A DNA stretch of 64,000 nucleotides. It comes from Mustela lutreola. Its lineage: Eukaryota; Chordata; Mammalia; Carnivora; Mustelidae. The stretch is taken from assembly GCF_030435805.1 (NCBI RefSeq), contig NC_081305.1, positions 55,214,001-55,278,000 on the forward strand, in the 5' to 3' direction. The number at the start of each line of letters is the position of its first letter. The first letter of the stretch is position 1. Of the stretch, positions 27,915-50,124 are shown in pieces. The position numbers and the translations under genes are program-made. The notes below the pieces were generated by a model. That model did not search any database. It worked only from the letters and a program-made list of their open reading frames with translations, and was not told the origin of the DNA.

Positions 27915-29440
27915 TCAAGACCACTGTAGGAGGCCAGGGTAGGGGCGTGACCTCCTGGTTGGGACCCCACCCCCTTGCGCCCTGTAGTTCAGTGGGTGCT
28001 GCCTGTGGTCTGCATTCACACGATCGACAATAACCGACAGAGGCAAACTGGACAGTGCTAGTTCATTTTCATGAAGTCTGGACGTGGAGAGCCTTTGGGG
28101 GAATTTGGTCTCAAGCCCCACCAGCTGGGTGAATATGGTCCAGGCCTCATGTTTTGTTTCTGAAAACCAACTGCAGCGAAGGAACTGTTCCTTGCCAGTG
28201 GCTTCCCTGTTTTTGCCAGGACCTGGCAAACATGGTCATACATTCAAGTAGCTGTTTGTGAACATCTTTGCAGAGAACTAGTGTTCGGAAGGTGGGGGTG
28301 GGGGGTTGTAGCCTCGACCAAAAGTCTTTGACCGACCTTCTCAGGGGAACCAGGTGTGGCTTCTGTCTCATTGCAGATGAATCAAGTCGACAGATTTCAA
28401 CAGTGCGGATCCCTTCCACACCATCACGTGACGACCAGGTCACAAAGCTGTCAAATACATTGGGTCAAGGTCACCGTCCACCTGCCCATGGTTGAAGCAC
28501 AGGAGCATGCTGAGGACGTCCGCAATGTGTTCTGTGTTCCTTCTGAACACAATTCAATTCCTGGTGATTGAGGCAACGAGCTGACTTGCGTCCTCGCCGA
28601 GCGCTGCCTCCTGGGATGGAGGTGTCCTGACAAGGTCCCCTGTGATGCAGATCGTTAGCTACAACGGCCTGCGACTGTGCTTAGGAGTTCTCGTCAGTCT
28701 GTGTGAGTATTTCTGTCAATACACACCCAAAATAGCCCATCTCCCAGTGTCGGGCCTGCCTGGGCACCATGTCACAGACTTCTTCGGTCGCATCCAAATT
28801 CTTCATACCACAAATAAATAAAGCTAACCGGGTGGTCAGAGTTCATGAGCAACGACAGAGAAGGCCACGACAGAGTCGACTCTTTCAAGAGACTGGACTT
28901 GTAAATCTTCTGGTTTCATCTTCGACTCACGGCGCAGTGCAAATGCCCGTCAGGCCGAAGGGACAGTGTCAACGGGCGGGCACATCCGTCCAGGAGCCAC
29001 CGTCCCGCTCCTTTAAAAACCCGCCATCGCTGCAAGGCTTTTGTGCCCGGGCTGTGCTGTGCTCGAGACTCAAACTGCGCTCTGCAGCCACACTGCCTCT
29101 CAGACCTGCGTCCTTCCCGGAGCAAACCCTACTGACCCTTGAGGCCCTTTTTCAGCTCACTGAGGATTGCGTCTCGCATCTGTTCTGTGTACTGGTCGAA
29201 GCTCTTACTGTGCTTTGATTCGTAATGACGTCTCAGGTTGTACTCTTTCAACACAGATACGATTTTTTTGCATATTAAACACATAGGCATGCTCTTCACT
29301 TCCACAAAGAAATACGCTCGCTCCCATTTTTCTCGAAACACGTGGCCCTCTCGGTCTCTCTTTCGTTTTGCCACTTTTGATAGAGACATGGGTACAAGAA
29401 AGATTTCACTTGCCTCTGGATGCTACCAAGAACAACCACA
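27915..29440 (-). pseudogene. Decayed hAT-family DNA transposon with transposase relic (Charlie8/GTF2IRD2-like)
   Basis: Minus-strand reading shows, in order, pieces of one hAT transposase. First comes a BED-type finger (29131-29389). Then near 28790 is LALFICGMKNLDATEEV, matching the 'LSIFIRGVD...TEE' strand of GTF2IRD2-type proteins. Towards 28010-28090 is HENELALSSLPLSVIVDRV, matching the C-terminal 'HEDDFAIFGNPFSVEVEKV' region. The pieces are in the right order but separated by stops and frame changes, so this is a dead plain DNA transposon, not a gene. Family assignment rests on remembered protein text; subfamily is uncertain. Confidence 0.65.
29129..29389 (-). CDS. Surviving BED-finger open frame of the hAT relic (86 aa)
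   Basis: Uninterrupted frame of 86 codons starting MSLSKVAKRKRDREGHVF. It contains MCLICKK and, 15 residues on, NLRRHYESKH, i.e. a Cys-x2-Cys and His-x4-His zinc finger of the BED type used by hAT transposases to bind element ends. The text VLKEYNLRRHYE is close to what I recall of GTF2IRD2. It is the best preserved part of an otherwise broken element. No promoter or splice context points to expression, so it is probably a remnant and not a functional gene. Confidence 0.4.
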   Translation of the reverse strand: MSLSKVAKRKRDREGHVFREKWERAYFFVEVKSMPMCLICKKIVSVLKEYNLRRHYESKHSKSFDQYTEQMRDAILSELKKGLKGQ

Positions 29441-29635
29441 GCGCAAGCCCAAAGGCAATGACCCTCTGCCTCCCGGTGGGGGAGCCAAACGGGAGTGGTG
29501 GGGACTGCGGCGAAACTGGAGAGCACACGCCCCATTGGAAGGGGCAGCTCCAGCCCAGTGTTGCTAGGCAGAAGGGCGGGCCCAGAGGTGCCAGAACTTC
29601 TGACTTGTCAAGAGAAGCGAAGGCTGCAGATTGGG

Positions 29636-29702
29636 TGTGTGTGCATGTGTGTATGAGGAGTGTGTATGTGTGTGTGTGCGAGAGACAGAAAGGGAGAGAG
29701 AG

Positions 29703-29735
<33 letters not shown>
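29636..29735. repeat. TG/GA-rich microsatellite
   Basis: TGTG-rich tract that includes an uninterrupted (TG)n of about 28 bases at 29706-29733, preceded by AGAGAGAGAG. Confidence 0.9.
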
Positions 29736-29736
<1 letters not shown>

Positions 29737-29739
29737 AAG

Positions 29740-30680
29740 TATCCTGATTTTTACAACTAACTCGTTAGGAAAAAATGCTACGTATGCTAACACAGGGAAG
29801 GCCAAACAAAATATCATCTGCAGAGTGGCCCAAAGGCCACCAGATTGCAACCTCTCTCCTGAAATGGGTCTCGGGAATCGGATATTAGCTGGCATCCCAA
29901 ACAGTGCGGATGCTGGTGGTCCATGCTTGGACCACGCGCCAAGCGAAACTAGTCTAGAGTCTGACAACAGTGAACTTCCTGCCCCCGGGTGGGACCGTCC
30001 CTGCACTCCACATCCTGCCCGTAGCCAGCTGCCCCCAACCCGGATGTCCCTGAGGACATTCTTGCCTTGCCACGTCCCAAACCTAACCCCTACCATGTTT
30101 TCTGTCTCAGGGACTGCCCCACTGTCCACCACACCCGAAGCCCGGGAAGGTCCATCTCTGGCACCTGGGGCCAGTCTCTCATCACGTGTGATCTTGTCCA
30201 CTCCCGTGACTCCAACAATCAAACATACCCCATCTCCTAACAACACTTCTGAACTCCCAACACATCCTCTGTCACTTGGGACACTCCCCAGACCGTGCGC
30301 ACTCACTGCCGCTCCCTCCTCCGGGCCCCTCATGCAGGAAGCTCCACCATCTACCAGCACCCAGGCCAAGAGATGAGGCCGACCCTGACCCCACCTCTTC
30401 ACCCCCAATTCCTCTGCATGGCATGCCGAATCCCCAGACTCGCCCCTCTTGCCCCCTGACTTGGTCCAGCTGTTCCACCAGCCTCTCCCCTCCCCAGGCC
30501 ACCACCCTGGCCTCCCCCCTGCATTCCTGGCCTTGTCTTGTCCCACTGCACTCGACAGTCCAGAGGCCCCGCCAGCCAGCTAGCCTAGACCAGCGCCCTG
30601 CGCGTGGCCTCCCCTGGCTCTCTTGCGTCCTCAGGACAAACCCTGAGCCACTCAGTTTGGAACCCGAGCCTCCTCCCAAC
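29740..30680. other. Unassigned gene-free stretch
   Basis: GC-moderate, C-rich on the plus strand. Long open frames occur on both strands but have no recognisable similarity and one runs into the microsatellite. I do not call a gene. Confidence 0.5.
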
Positions 30681-30684
30681 CTGG

Positions 30685-30960
30685 CACCTGCCCGCCTCTC
30701 CAGGTCCCTCCTTCATCCTGCTGGGCTTGCACCTCTGAACACCCCAAGCCTTCTCCTGCCCTCACACATTTGCTTCTGCTGTGCCCGCACCTAGATCACC
30801 ACCTGCCTTCCTTCTCGGCCTCGTCAACTCCCGCATCTCCTCCCGGACTACTGAGCCCAGCTGGCTCAGAGGCCTCTTCTGGGCACCTGCCCTATCTCCT
30901 CGAGGGTGCACAGCCCTGTGAGCTCTGCCTGCCTGCCTCCACGTCCCGCCCACCCCGGCC
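30685..30960 (+). repeat. LINE-2 3' fragment
   Basis: GAACACCCCAAGCCTTCTCC followed by ACATTTGCTTCTGCTGTGC is the L2 text 'GAACACGCCAAGC...TTTGCACTTGCTGTTCC'. It lies just downstream of the MED25 3' end. Confidence 0.6.
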
Positions 30961-31138
30961 CAAAGCCGGGCTGCACCAGACTGCCTGACTCACTGCGGGG
31001 GCCCAGGCGTCACCAGCCCAGAGCCTCAGGGACATCTGCTGAAGCAAGAACAAGGACAGAGAGGTCTCCCCCAGGTCTCCTCCTGCCCAGTCCTGGGGGA
31101 CGTCAGTGACGGGAGCCGGGGCGTGTGTTAAAAGGAAC

Positions 31139-31144
31139 TTTATT
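31139..31144 (-). terminator. MED25: MED25 poly(A) signal AATAAA, 13 nt after the stop
   Basis: TTTATT on the plus strand is AATAAA for MED25. Only 13 bases separate it from the stop codon, so the 3'UTR should be about 35-40 nt. Confidence 0.9.
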
Positions 31145-31157
31145 GGGTGTCGGGGGT

Positions 31158-43772
<12,615 letters not shown>

Positions 43773-43859
43773 TTAAGAGCACAGCGAACTCCTTCGGGGG
43801 CCTTACGGGGAAGACTGAATCATTGTCAGGATGTGGAGTGACATATATTGAGAGAGGAG

Positions 43860-44170
43860 CAGTCAGCCGCCATCTTTGAGCGAGGCGCCAGTTCCGACTC
43901 AGGTCTCAGTGGGAGGGTCAGGAGACCTGGTTGCTATGCAACACACACGCTGCCCTAGTTTTCTATCGGAAAGATTAGGTTTCTAGTTAAATTTTTTCTG
44001 GCGCGGGGAGATTGGAGGGGGAGGGTCGTGTGAAGGGTCCAATCACGTCCTCTGAAAAGGGTTACTAGGCAACGCTCGAGGTTGCTTTCCACGGGGGGCG
44101 GAGTGTGCAGCTGTTTTTCCCCCTCAAAGAAGCCTAATTCCAACCCAAGTGGCGGTTGCTAGGCAACACC
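43860..44170. promoter_or_regulatory. MED25-side RFX X-box and YY1-like motif cluster
   Basis: GCCGCCATCTTTGAG (YY1-like core GCCATCTT) at 43866. Imperfect palindromes GTTGCTATGCAAC at 43930, GTTACTAGGCAAC at 44061 and GTTGCTAGGCAAC at 44155 fit the RFX X-box. They lie 0.3-0.6 kb upstream of the MED25 ATG. The same motif set recurs next to FUZ. Confidence 0.65.
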
Positions 44171-44204
44171 TGATTGTTGTTTTCTGGGAGAGCGGCCAGA
44201 AACT

Positions 44205-44620
44205 GGCCTAGAACATAAATACATTCCAGGTGGATTAAAAATGTAAATGCAACAAATGAAACCTTAAAAATAGCCGAAGGAATAAAGAAACACACTGTAC
44301 AATCCTGAAGCCTGGAAAAAAAGTTTATCATCACAGCAAAGCCATAAAACGTAAAATATTGATTAATTTGTCCAAAAGACTATAAACCGAGTTGGAAAAA
44401 ACACGATAAACTGGGAAAGTCATTTGTAACATATATGTTCACTGAAATTTACTACACAAATACATCTTACTCATCAATAAAAACTTAGGAAAATAGAAAT
44501 ATATATTTTTTAGTGGTAGGGAGACTCTCCTCCCACACAGAACGATTTAAAATGGCAAGTAAAAATCTGAAAACTGCTTATCTTCACCAATTAAAAAGCA
44601 TTTTACCTTTGTCACGTTAA
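44205..44620 (+). repeat. LINE-1 ORF2 3' fragment
   Basis: TGGATTAAAAATGTAAATGC with GAAACCTTAAAA, later TGTCCAAAAGACTATAAACC and ATCTTACTCATCAATAAAAA match the end of mammalian L1 ORF2. Decayed. Confidence 0.65.
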
Positions 44621-44906
44621 TTAATATCGGAAAGAATAATGTCCGTGAGGGCGGAAGAGTGGGCTCAGACACAGTCTAGAGGGGCTATGAATCAGCACCA
44701 CTTGCCCCAGTGTATTTTGGCAATGTACTTTAAGATAAAAGGGTGCCTTCCTCTCACATACAGTCGTATTGCCATTTTGTCACATTTACCTTTTCCATCC
44801 CTTTTTGCTTTTATTTTCCTTGCTGAAGCCTTTTAAAGTAGAACCCCAACATCCTATCATTTTACTTCTACATCCTTGGCAGACCTCTCTAAAAAGTTAC
44901 AGACAT

Positions 44907-45092
44907 GGGCACCTCGGTGGCTCAGTCCTTAAGCGTCTTCCTTCAGCTCAGGTCATGATCCCAGGGTCCTAAGATCCAGTCTCCAATCTAATCTGGCTTC
45001 CTGCTTCTCCCTCTCCCAGTCCCCCTGCTTCTGTTCCCTCTCTCAGTGTGTCTCTCTGTCAAATAAATAAATAAAATCTTCACACACAAAAG
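44907..45092 (+). repeat. CAN-SINE
   Basis: Flanked by AAAGTTACAGACAT (44893) and AAAGTTACAGGCAT (45093). The interval 45107-45264 is AT-rich and unassigned. Confidence 0.9.
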
Positions 45093-45281
45093 AAAGTTAC
45101 AGGCATTTTCGCATACAACCACCATACACCCCCAATAAAATTATTTCTTAGTGTCATCTAACACTAAATCCACAATCAGATTTCCCCAGTTCTTTCAAAA
45201 TGGCTTTTTTCCATTGTTTATCTGCATCAGAATCCAAAGACCAAACACGTATTTAGACATTATATCTCTTAAATTTCTTTT

Positions 45282-45674
45282 CTTTTTTTTAAGATTTTAT
45301 TTCTGGGACGCCTGGGTGGCTCAGTGGGTTAAAGCCTCTGCCTTTGGCTCAGATCATGATCCCGGGGTCCTGGGATCGAGCCCCCCATTGGGCTCTCTGA
45401 TCAGCAGGGAGCCTGCTTCCCTCTCATTCTCTGCCTGCCTCTCTGCCTGTTTGTGATCTCTGTCTGTCAAATAAATAAATAAACTAAAAAAAAAAAAAGA
45501 TTTTATTTATTTATTTGAGAGAAAGAGAGAGAGCATGAGAGGGGAGGGGTCAGAGGGGGAAGCAGACTTCCCGCCAAGCAGGGAGCCAGATGTGGAACTC
45601 CATTTGGAGACGATTCCAGGATTATGACCTGAGCCAAAGGCAGTCGCTCAACCAACTGAGCCACCCAGGTGCCC
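45282..45674 (-). repeat. Antisense CAN-SINE containing a nested sense CAN-SINE
   Basis: The outer copy is bounded by TCTCTTAAATTTCTTTT (45265) and its repeat at 45675. The inner plus-strand copy (about 45304-45497, head GGGACGCCTGGGTGGCTCAG) is bounded by AAGATTTTATTT. Confidence 0.9.
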
Positions 45675-45754
45675 CTCTTAAATTTCTTTTAATCTAAAGC
45701 AGCTCCCATATTTTTTATGCCAGTGTAATTCAATTTTAATAAAATTATAAGGAA

Positions 45755-45940
45755 GGGGCTCTTGGATGGCTCAGTTGGTTAGGTGTCTGTCTTCATCTCA
45801 AATCATGACCCGGGAGTCCTGGGATCCATGCAGCATGGCCTGCCTGCTCATCTGGGAGGCTGCTTCTCCCTCTGCTGCTCCTCCTGCTTGTGCTCTCTGG
45901 CTCTCTCTGTCAAATAAATAAATAAAGTCTTTTTAAAATA
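45755..45940 (+). repeat. CAN-SINE, first of a same-site pair
   Basis: Head GGGCTCTTGGATGGCTCAG. The target text AAAATTATAAGGA precedes it at 45741 and recurs as AAAATTATAGGA at 45943. Confidence 0.88.
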
Positions 45941-45953
45941 ATAAAATTATAGG

Positions 45954-46158
45954 ATGCCTGGGTGGCTCAGTGGGTTAAGCCTCTGCCTTTGGCTCAGTCC
46001 CCCTGATGATCCCGGGGTCCTGGGATCCAGCCCCTCGTCGGGCTCTCTGCTCAGCAGGGAACCTGCTTCCTCCTCTCTCTCTGCCTGCCTCTCTGCCTAC
46101 TTGTGATCTCTCTCTGTCAAATAAATAAATAAAAATCTAAAATAATAATAATAATAAA
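45954..46158 (+). repeat. CAN-SINE, second of a same-site pair
   Basis: Head ATGCCTGGGTGGCTCAG, tail with (AAT)n. A third copy of the target text, AAAATTATAAGGAA, follows at 46159. Confidence 0.88.
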
Positions 46159-46229
46159 AAAATTATAAGGAAGATTAAATCGGAGAAAGAAAAAATGATC
46201 AACAGGTAAGAAGATTAAAATGCCTCCTA

Positions 46230-46420
46230 GGGGCGCCTGGATGGCTCAGTGGGTTAGGCTTCTGCCTTTGGTTCAGGTCATGATCCCAAGGTCCTGGGAC
46301 TGAGCCCTGCATCGGGCTCTCTACTCAGCAAGGAGCCTGCTTCCTCCTTTCTCTCTGCCTGCCTCTCTGCCTACTTATGATCTCTGTCTGTCAAATAAAT
46401 AAACAAAAATCTTAAAAAAA
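46230..46420 (+). repeat. CAN-SINE, first of three in tandem
   Basis: Head GGGGCGCCTGGATGGCTCAG. Target text AAAATGCCTCCTA lies at 46217 and 46421. Confidence 0.9.
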
Positions 46421-46438
46421 AAAATGCCTCCTAAAATT

Positions 46439-46635
46439 GGGTGCCTGGGTGGCTCAGTGGGTTAAAGCCTCTGCCTTCAGCTCGGGTCATGATCCCAGGG
46501 TCCTGGGGTCAAGCCCCAAATCGGCTCTCTGCTTGTCAAGGAGCCTGCTTCCCCCCACCCCCCACCTGCCTCTCTGTCTGCTTGTGATCTCTGTCAGTCA
46601 AATAAATAAATAAAATCTTTTAAAAATAATAATAA
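46439..46635 (+). repeat. CAN-SINE, second of three in tandem
   Basis: Head GGGTGCCTGGGTGGCTCAG. The tail runs into (AAT)n that directly abuts the next SINE. Confidence 0.9.
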
Positions 46636-46636
46636 A

Positions 46637-46840
46637 GGGGCGCCTGGGTGGCTCAGTGGGTTAAACCTCTGCCTTCGGCTCAGGTCATGATCCTAGGGTC
46701 CTGGGATCGAGCCCCACATAGGTCTCTCTGCTCGGCAGGGAGCCTGCTTCCTCCTCTCTCTCTGCCTGCCTCTCTGTCTACTTGTGATCTCTCTCCGTCA
46801 AATAAATAAATAAAATCTTTAAAAAAACTTTAAAAAAAAT
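46637..46840 (+). repeat. CAN-SINE, third of three in tandem
   Basis: Head GGGGCGCCTGGGTGGCTCAG, tail with two poly(A) steps. AAAATGCTTCCTAAAATT, another copy of the original target, follows at 46845. Confidence 0.9.
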
Positions 46841-46938
46841 AATAAAATGCTTCCTAAAATTAAAATCTGCCCTCTTAACTAAAAGGAAACCTTTCTTTAG
46901 ATAAGCTGAGTGTATGATTGGTTGTATTAACTGATTTT

Positions 46939-47119
46939 TTTTAAAGATTTTATTTGTTTATTTGAGGGGGACACAGCTCAGGGGAGAGGGGCAAAAGCAG
47001 AGGAGGAAGCAGACTCCCTACTGAGCAGGGAGCCCTACTAGGGCTGGATCCCAGGTCTCTAAGATCATGACCTGAGCCAAAGACAGACACTTTAATTGAC
47101 TCAGCCACCCAGACACCCC
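46939..47119 (-). repeat. Antisense CAN-SINE
   Basis: Ends CCACCCAGACACCCC. Target AACTGATTTT flanks it at 46929 and 47120. Confidence 0.88.
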
Positions 47120-47152
47120 TAACTGATTTTTAATACATTTCTTTTAATGTAT

Positions 47153-47347
47153 TTTTTTTTAAAGATTTTATTTATTTGTTAGAGAGAGAGCGCAAGCACA
47201 GGCAGACAGAGTGGCAGGCTAGAGGCAGAGGGAGAAGCAGGCTCCCTGCCGAGCAAGGAGCCCGATGTGGGACTCGATCCCAGGACGCTGGGATCATGAC
47301 CTGAGTCAAAGGCAGCCGCTTAACCAACTGAGCCACCCAGGCATCCC
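47153..47347 (-). repeat. Antisense CAN-SINE
   Basis: Ends CCACCCAGGCATCCC. CTTTTAATGTAT flanks it at 47141 and 47349. Confidence 0.9.
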
Positions 47348-47523
47348 TCTTTTAATGTATTTAATGTACATTTCTTTTAATACATTTACTTTAACGTATT
47401 ACAAATGATAAAAATGAACAAGTGGATATTTTAGCCTGGACTTCGGCTTCTGGCATTATGATGGATTAGATGTAATAATACTGTTTTGCCAACACTGGTG
47501 GTTTCTTAAAAGATAGACTTCAT

Positions 47524-47716
47524 GGGGCACCTGGGTGGCTTAGTTGGTTGAGCATCTGCCTTCGGCTCAGGTCATGATCCCAGGGTCCTGGGATTGAGCC
47601 CCGAATTAGGCTCCTTGCTCAGCGGGGAGCCTGCTTCTCCCTCTCTTGACCTCTCCACCTGCTTGTGCTCTCTCATATATATACATGTATTTTATATATA
47701 TGTTTATTTTAAAAAG
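47524..47716 (+). repeat. CAN-SINE with TATA-rich tail
   Basis: Head GGGGCACCTGGGTGGCTTAG. The tail is (AT)-rich, not AAATAAATA. The following 47720-48130 is mostly unassigned, with a MER5A-like scrap near 47810-47860 and a small direct repeat ACCACTGAAACTGAG at 48084 and 48110. Confidence 0.82.
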
Positions 47717-48132
47717 GTAGACCCCATGAAAGGTCTTCAAGAATCCCTCCCCTATTCCCCCCCCCCAAACAGAGAGCCAATAATTAACCAAAAAAAGGGG
47801 CATTGGAATAGAACCACCTGCCCAGGGACTGCATTGGCATCACCTAGAGCCCGAACGTAGCTGCGAACTGGAAAATGGTACTCTTTTTCTCCAGGTAAAC
47901 CAAGGTCTCCCAGGACAGCTGAAGTGGTTCCAGGTTGCTAACACTCCTGAAAATCTGTGGAACTAGAAGTACATACTCCTGACAGGACTCAAGTCAACAT
48001 CAAGTAATGAGTTCAGAGTCAAAGACCACCAGCACAGAGGCAAGGGCTGTAAGTTAGAATCCCAAGCAGACTCAACACTGAAACCACTGAAACTGAGCTC
48101 CACACCGAAACCACTGAAACTGAGCCCACCAC

Positions 48133-48218
48133 AGGACTCCATCCCACAACCCGGAGATCATGACCCAAGCTGAAATCAAGAGTTGGATACCTAGCTGCCT
48201 GAGCCACCCAGGCGCTCC
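48133..48218 (-). repeat. Old antisense CAN-SINE head
   Basis: ATGACCCAAGCTGAAATC and CTGAGCCACCCAGGCGCTCC: a partial, diverged minus-strand copy. Confidence 0.75.
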
Positions 48219-48232
48219 TAACTCATTTTTTT

Positions 48233-48423
48233 TTTTTAAGATTTTATTTACTTTTTTGACAGAGAGAGAGAAAGACCACAAGCAGGCAGAGAGGCAGGCA
48301 GAGAGAGGGGAGGAAGCAGGCTCCCTGCTGAGCAGAGAGCCTGATGCTGGGATCCCAGGACCCTGAGATCCTGACCTGAGCCGAAAGCAGACGCTTAACC
48401 CACTGAGCCACCCAGGCCCCCCA
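48233..48423 (-). repeat. Antisense CAN-SINE, first of a same-site pair
   Basis: TAACTCATTTTT precedes it at 48219 and recurs as GTAACGCATTTTT at 48426. Confidence 0.9.
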
Positions 48424-48437
48424 ATGTAACGCATTTT

Positions 48438-48625
48438 TTTAAACATTTTATTTATTTATTTGACAGACAGAGATCACAAGTAGGCAGAGAGGCAGGCAGA
48501 GAGAGAGGAGAAAGCAGGCTCTCCACGGAGCAGAGAGCCCGTTGCGGGGCTCGATCCCAGGACCCTGGGATCATGACCTGAGCGGAAGGCAGAGGCTTTA
48601 AACCACTGAGCCACCCAGGCGCCCC
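48438..48625 (-). repeat. Antisense CAN-SINE, second of a same-site pair
   Basis: Ends CCACCCAGGCGCCCC. GTAACTCATTTTTT, the third copy of the target, follows at 48626. Confidence 0.9.
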
Positions 48626-48641
48626 TGTAACTCATTTTTTA

Positions 48642-48897
48642 AAAAGTCATCTCTAGGGGCAGGACCCTGGTCCTGGGATCGAGCCCCATATCAGGCTCTC
48701 TGCTCTGCAGGGAGCCTGCTTCCCCTCCTCTCTCTCTGTCTGCCTACTTGTGATCTCTATCTGTCAAATAAATAAATAAAATCTTGAAAAAAAAAAAAAA
48801 AGTCATCTCTACACCAAGCATGGGGCTCAAACTCATGACTCCAAAATCAAGGGTTGCATGCTCCTTGGACTGAGATAGCCAGGTGCCTCTGGACTCA
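48642..48897. repeat. Old antisense SINE split by a 5'-truncated sense CAN-SINE
   Basis: The sense piece 48656-48797 lacks its head (starts GGGGCAGGACCCTGG). It is flanked by AAAAGTCATCTCTA at 48642 and again at about 48799. The older minus-strand copy resumes with CACCAAGCATGGGGCTC and ends at about 48897. Confidence 0.85.
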
Positions 48898-48993
48898 TAT
48901 ACTATAGTATTCACATTTTTTCCTCTAAAAGTTTGATGCAATTTAGTGTGTGACAAACATCCTAATATTATCAGCTACTAGAAATCAAATCTA

Positions 48994-49189
48994 GGGACGC
49001 CTGGGTGGCTCAGTGGGTTAAAGCCTCTGCCTTTGGCTCAGGTCATGATCCCAGGGTCCTGGGATAGAGTCCTACAGCAGGCTCTCTGCTTAGCCGGGAG
49101 ACTGCTTCCTCCTCTCTCTCTCTGCCTGCCTCTCTGCCTACTTGTGATATCTGTCTGTCAAATAAATAAAATCTTAAAAAAAAAAAAAA
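48994..49189 (+). repeat. CAN-SINE, first of three at one target
   Basis: Preceded by GAAATCAAATCTA at 48981. A near copy GAAATTAAATCGA follows at 49194. Confidence 0.9.
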
Positions 49190-49206
49190 AGATAGAAATT
49201 AAATCG

Positions 49207-49377
49207 AGGGGCGCCTGGGTGGCTCAGTTGGTTAAGTGAATGCCGTCAGCTCAGATCATGATCCTGGAGTCCCACACTGGGCTCCCTGCTTCTCCCTTTG
49301 TCCCTCCCCACCTCAAGCTCTCTCTCTAATTCTCTGTTTCTCAACTAAATAACAAAAATTAAAATAAATTTAAAAAA
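49207..49377 (+). repeat. CAN-SINE, second of three at one target
   Basis: Head GGGGCGCCTGGGTGGCTCAG, internally shortened body. GAAATCAAATCTA follows at about 49379. Confidence 0.9.
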
Positions 49378-49392
49378 GAAATCAAATCTAGA

Positions 49393-49586
49393 GAGGCACC
49401 TGGATTGCTCAGTAGGTTAAGCCTTGTCTGACTCTGGATTTTGGCTCAAGTCCTGTTCTCAGGGATGAGAGACTGAGCCCCTTGTTGGGCTCTGGGCTCA
49501 GCTGGGAGTGTGCAGGACATTCTTTCCCTCTGCCCCTCCTGTTCATGTCTCTCTGTAAAATAAATAAGTGAATCTTAAGAAAGAAA
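49393..49586 (+). repeat. CAN-SINE, third of three at one target
   Basis: Diverged head GAGGCACCTGGATTGCTCAG. GAAACCAAATCTA, the fourth copy of the target, follows at about 49587. Confidence 0.85.
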
Positions 49587-49599
49587 GAAACCAAATCTA

Positions 49600-50100
49600 G
49601 AATGCAGGCAAAACATGTATGAAAGGAAGCAATTTTTTTAAAACATTACTATATATTTCGTAAATACATTTGGTTGAATGAAGGCCCCTGTTCTCACAAA
49701 AGAGAAAAATTCTAGCTCATTATATTCAGAACTAAATGAAATTTTACTTTATCAGTTTAAACACAGAGAAGAAGGAAACTAATGCATGTCAATCTGGAAT
49801 TGGCTAAATTGATTTTGTTAGATCCATAATGTTGATTATAAAAAGACATTAAAAAAAAACGACATATATTTATTTGGTCTAATGAGGAAAAGTTTGAAGG
49901 CAACATTAACATAGTGATCATATTTGTCAAAATGTGTTAATATTCTGGGTTAAACTGTCAAATTTTTATTTCGGGAAAGGGCTTGGGAAAGAGTATTTTC
50001 ACGTTCGGCATGCTGCACTAAAGTGCATAAATTTATTACAGAAAGAATCTTATTTTTATGATTCTGGAAAATAAAGGATTTCATCCTTCTTTTTCTAATA
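49600..50100. other. AT-rich unassigned sequence
   Basis: No exon, SINE or recognisable LINE text. It separates the SINE cluster from the FUZ promoter motifs. Confidence 0.5.
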
Positions 50101-50124
50101 ACAAAAACAACCATCTCATTTGGT

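Noticed and set aside
29825-30376. 183-codon plus-strand frame rich in Pro/Ser/Thr
   Set aside because: Low-complexity composition, opposite the previous frame, no similarity recognised and no promoter evidence.
29608-30546. 312-codon open frame on the minus strand
   Set aside because: It reads into the TG microsatellite (Thr-His repeats) and has no recognisable domain or splice context.
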